Assembly: GCA_009733575.1 (NCBI GenBank)
Contig: ML769619.1
Span: forward strand, 44,348 to 108,347
DNA from: Gymnopus androsaceus JB14
Lineage: Eukaryota; Basidiomycota; Agaricomycetes; Agaricales; Omphalotaceae
Direction of reading: 5' to 3'
DNA length: 64,000 nucleotides
The notes below the pieces were generated by a model. That model did no database searches, was not told the origin of the DNA, and saw nothing but the letters and a program-made list of their open reading frames with translations. Shown here piece after piece: positions 61,503 to 64,000 of this stretch (positions are counted from its first letter, which is position 1; the number at the start of each line of letters is the position of its first letter). The translations under genes and the position numbers were made by a program.

Positions 61503-62441
61503 CTTGGTTAGTAATGTGATTTCACTGTTTGGTCTTACCTTGCTGTTCAACAAAGATTGAATCATTGATTCATTATTGCTATTTTCAATAATAATGCTGT
61601 TTCAGAAAAAAAAAAGTTTCATTTCAGAGCATGTGATGTTCTTGGTGACAGCAGAGGCTCTTCCCGTCATCCAAGCGCCTACATACCTCCGGGCAGCCCA
61701 CCACAAAGAATGTGCGGGACCAAGCTCCCGACCACCCCAAGAATATTTTAAACATTTTTCATGATTTATTCATGATTTTTGGGATGTGCTTGTACTGTTT
61801 TATTTTTTTTGGTCAGTGGGCGCATAGGGGCGGGATCGCCGCCCAAGATGGTGGGCAGTGCTCGCAAGCCATCGGCCTGTCATGCCAGGATGACATCACT
61901 CACAACTTGACGGATCAATCAGACTTTTTTTTTCCGAAATGGCATTATTTTTGAAAAGTGCAATCAATCAAGAAGAGATAAATGCCATTCAAAAAAGGAA
62001 GTTTTCTGATCAAATAATTCAGTTAAAACTCCAATGAGGCTTGCATGGCAGCAGAAGACTCAGGCAACCACAAATGAGATTCCATTTGGAAAGTACAATC
62101 AATGATCACTACAATATAAACAATATAAATATACAAGTACATGATATAGAATACCACTTTAAGCTTGTCAGTTTGATACTTAAAAGCTCAGTTTATCATG
62201 TAGAAAATGAAAGAAAAAAAATTCAAAAATCAAAAGACAATGCAGAATGAAAACATTGCATAATTGCCATGGACTTTGAATAAAAACTGAGAAGTTGAAT
62301 ACAAGAATTCAAAGGAAAAAAGCATGGATCAATCACAATGAATTGACTGAACTTTGAATTCAAAAAATTGAATTTCAAGATGGAACAAGAGATCATTGAA
62401 GAAAATACTACCTTTTCAAATCAGGAACCTCCTGAGGACCT
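61503..62441. other. Intergenic, no gene resolved
   Basis: AT-rich DNA between the copia LTR and the end of the CHAT gene. A frame at 61640-61764 includes Pro-rich SRGSSRHPSAYIPPGSPP-like residues without family signal. No remainder of the metacaspase was found here. Confidence 0.45.
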
Positions 62442-64000
62442 CTAAATTCCAAGATGAATGAAGGGCACCCATTTCACGAAGTTCATGTCACCAACTTCTT
62501 TTCGTAGGCTCTTTGTAGCTGCATGGAGTGCATATGCTGGACTGACTTTTCCATTCCCCTTGCTGTAACTGCCATGGGTTTCCAGAAGATTGGCATACAG
62601 TTTATCAGCAATGAGGGGTGCTTCCTTATCCCCAATAGACCACAGTGTAGCAATCACACTTGGATAGCCTACTGAGAGCATACCAGCTGCAAGATGGACA
62701 GCTTCTTCAGGGAGATTTTCATCTCCTGTAGCTGTCTGACATGCAGAAAGGACAGCCAGCTGCACATTATTCAAAGACAAGTTCATCAAGGCTTTGAGCT
62801 TTAGTTTCTGGTCATATAGGGCAAATGCACTGTCAAGTGGGTCTTGTATATCCTGGATTCCATGACAAGCAAAATGAATGATATCATACTTGCTCATTGC
62901 ATGCATAACAGCATCTGCTGTTGCTACATCATGATCAAGGTGGCAAGTATACTTGCTCAAGGTATACTTTTGAATGATTTTTACCTCTTCCACAGTTCCA
63001 GGTAGAGGTGGCAGTCCAGGTGTATTAGGTTGTGAGACAATAAGAATGGTGGGAATCTTGTACAGGTGTTGTTTGACTTTGGAAACAGAGCCTATCAATG
63101 CTCTCAGGGTTGTAGTATATGAGGATACTGCAAAATCTGAAATATTGATGTTATTCTCTGTTGGGCTACCATATATTCCAGCAGCATGAAGTGGGAGAAG
63201 GGTAAGTGGACCGGTTGGACACCATGTAATATGAGGAACGGTGTCCTCTGCATATTCATGTACCTGTAGTAGAAAGCTATCAGAGTTTATCAAGAAAAGT
63301 AAAAAAAGAATATTATCACATATTTGATCTTTGATAAAATTGGCTCCACAACATTGGACCATAGAATTGCCAAAATTGATTGAAAATGGTCATGATTTTC
63401 CCTTGGTCCTATTTTTGTAGCACGATCACCATTTCGTTGTATGCCGACACCCTTGGTATGAAGTGATGAGAGCAGTTTTAAGCTCAACAGCTCTGCTAGT
63501 TGCAGGGAAAATGCTGGGAGAGGAACTAAAGTGAGGCCCCCAGAATGACTCAGGACCAATGCATCACATCGACTTTCATGCACATTGACAATGATGATAG
63601 GTCCTTGAGCTGCAGCAGATCCAAGCTCAGATAGTTTCTTTGGCTTCAGGAAACTCGCAAAACCATCCAAATTCCTAATATGTTGTATAAGCTCCTCATA
63701 GCGGATGGCCATCCTATGGTGCTTCTGTGCATCCTCTTCAACTGTAGCTTGTTTTTTTTCTGAGCCTATAGTTTCAAAGCTTTTCTTAGTCAATGTCCCT
63801 GCACTTTCCAGTGCTTGGGCAACCATTTTTAACTCCTTTGCAATGTCAGGATACTGATGGTAGAGATCATGTACCGGTGAACGCAATTGAAGTATCTGGC
63901 CCCAAATGATACTGCGACCTTCATCCAGCCATTCAACAGCCAGTGGCAGGTTTCCTACTGAAATTGCAGTAGCAGTTGCTGCACTAATAACCCTCCCTAT
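62442..64000 (-). CDS. TPR-linked CHAT-domain (caspase-like) protein, N-terminus beyond the window
   Basis: CHAT domains are caspase-related (clan CD). In Agaricomycetes they form large expanded families behind TPR arrays, thought to act in NLR-like signalling or regulated proteolysis. Exon A (64000-63320) has the end of the TPR part (ATAISVGNLPLAVEWLDEGR, WGQILQLRSPVHDL) and a linker. A 56-bp intron (63319-63264) leads in frame to exon B (63263-62442). The CHAT core shows ITWCPTGPLTLLPLHAAG, TILIVSQPN, the catalytic His in IIHFACHGIQD and the Cys in LAVLSACQTATGD, then ATLWSIGDKEAP, ending KWVPFIHLGI. Both catalytic residues and the frame are intact. It is convergent to the broken metacaspase. 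Confidence 0.88.

Noticed and set aside
61503..62441. Remaining C-terminal half of the metacaspase downstream of the copia LTR
   Set aside because: Neither strand shows a Cys-motif exon (D-C-C-H-S-G type) or p10 residues in this interval.

Overview
The window reads as nuclear DNA of a mushroom-forming basidiomycete (Agaricomycetes). Host genes carry many short introns of about 45-75 bp with GT..AG ends. The recognisable host proteins (an SRPK-type kinase, a TPR-linked CHAT protease-like protein, a metacaspase, multi-pass membrane proteins) are typical of that class. Most of the window is transposable-element sequence, often nested. There are no rRNA genes, no CRISPR array and no prokaryotic operons.

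Layout. 1-1256: decayed Tc1/mariner element with its terminal repeat. 1627-6679: decayed Mutator-like (MULE) gene encoding a Ulp1/C48-like protease block, a zinc-finger plus DDE transposase, a SWIM finger and a zinc knuckle, and split by a 388-bp foldback. 7431-14559: LTR retroelement with a 6-bp target duplication, a Gag ORF and a second long ORF of unknown function, but no protease, reverse transcriptase or integrase. Its gag is split by a 1402-bp solo LTR with its own 5-bp duplication. 15704-16462: another solo LTR. 17035-20819: a second LTR element carrying only Gag plus an aspartic protease. 21524-22918: terminal-inverted-repeat element whose empty site is visible at about 36.97 kb. 24.3-25.0 kb: host membrane protein. 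26.5-28.5 kb: two Tc1 copies. 29.0-35.4 kb: two copia (Ty1) remnants in tandem, one with a CACTA-type MITE in its LTR.

37651-42855 is an intact-looking multi-exon SRPK kinase gene. A small fragment at 43.4-43.6 kb and a collinear, badly decayed copy at 51.0-53.2 kb are its relatives. Between them lie a multi-pass membrane protein gene (44.5-46.0 kb), a cluster of MITEs and foldbacks (46.4-49.2 kb) and a possible beta-propeller lectin-like gene (49.7-50.4 kb). The right end holds a metacaspase gene that stops inside its catalytic Asp-Cys motif where a copia remnant begins (55744), and, convergent to it, a TPR-CHAT gene running off the window edge.

Two themes recur. First, two unrelated non-autonomous retroelements kept gag but not the replication enzymes. 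Second, much of the damage inside elements is C-to-T or G-to-A at CpG (CGA to TGA stops; five of six differences between the two LTRs of the 17-20.8 kb element; both differences in the 7.4-14.6 kb element), as expected from deamination of methylated cytosine. Identifications come from reading motifs by eye; no database search was run.
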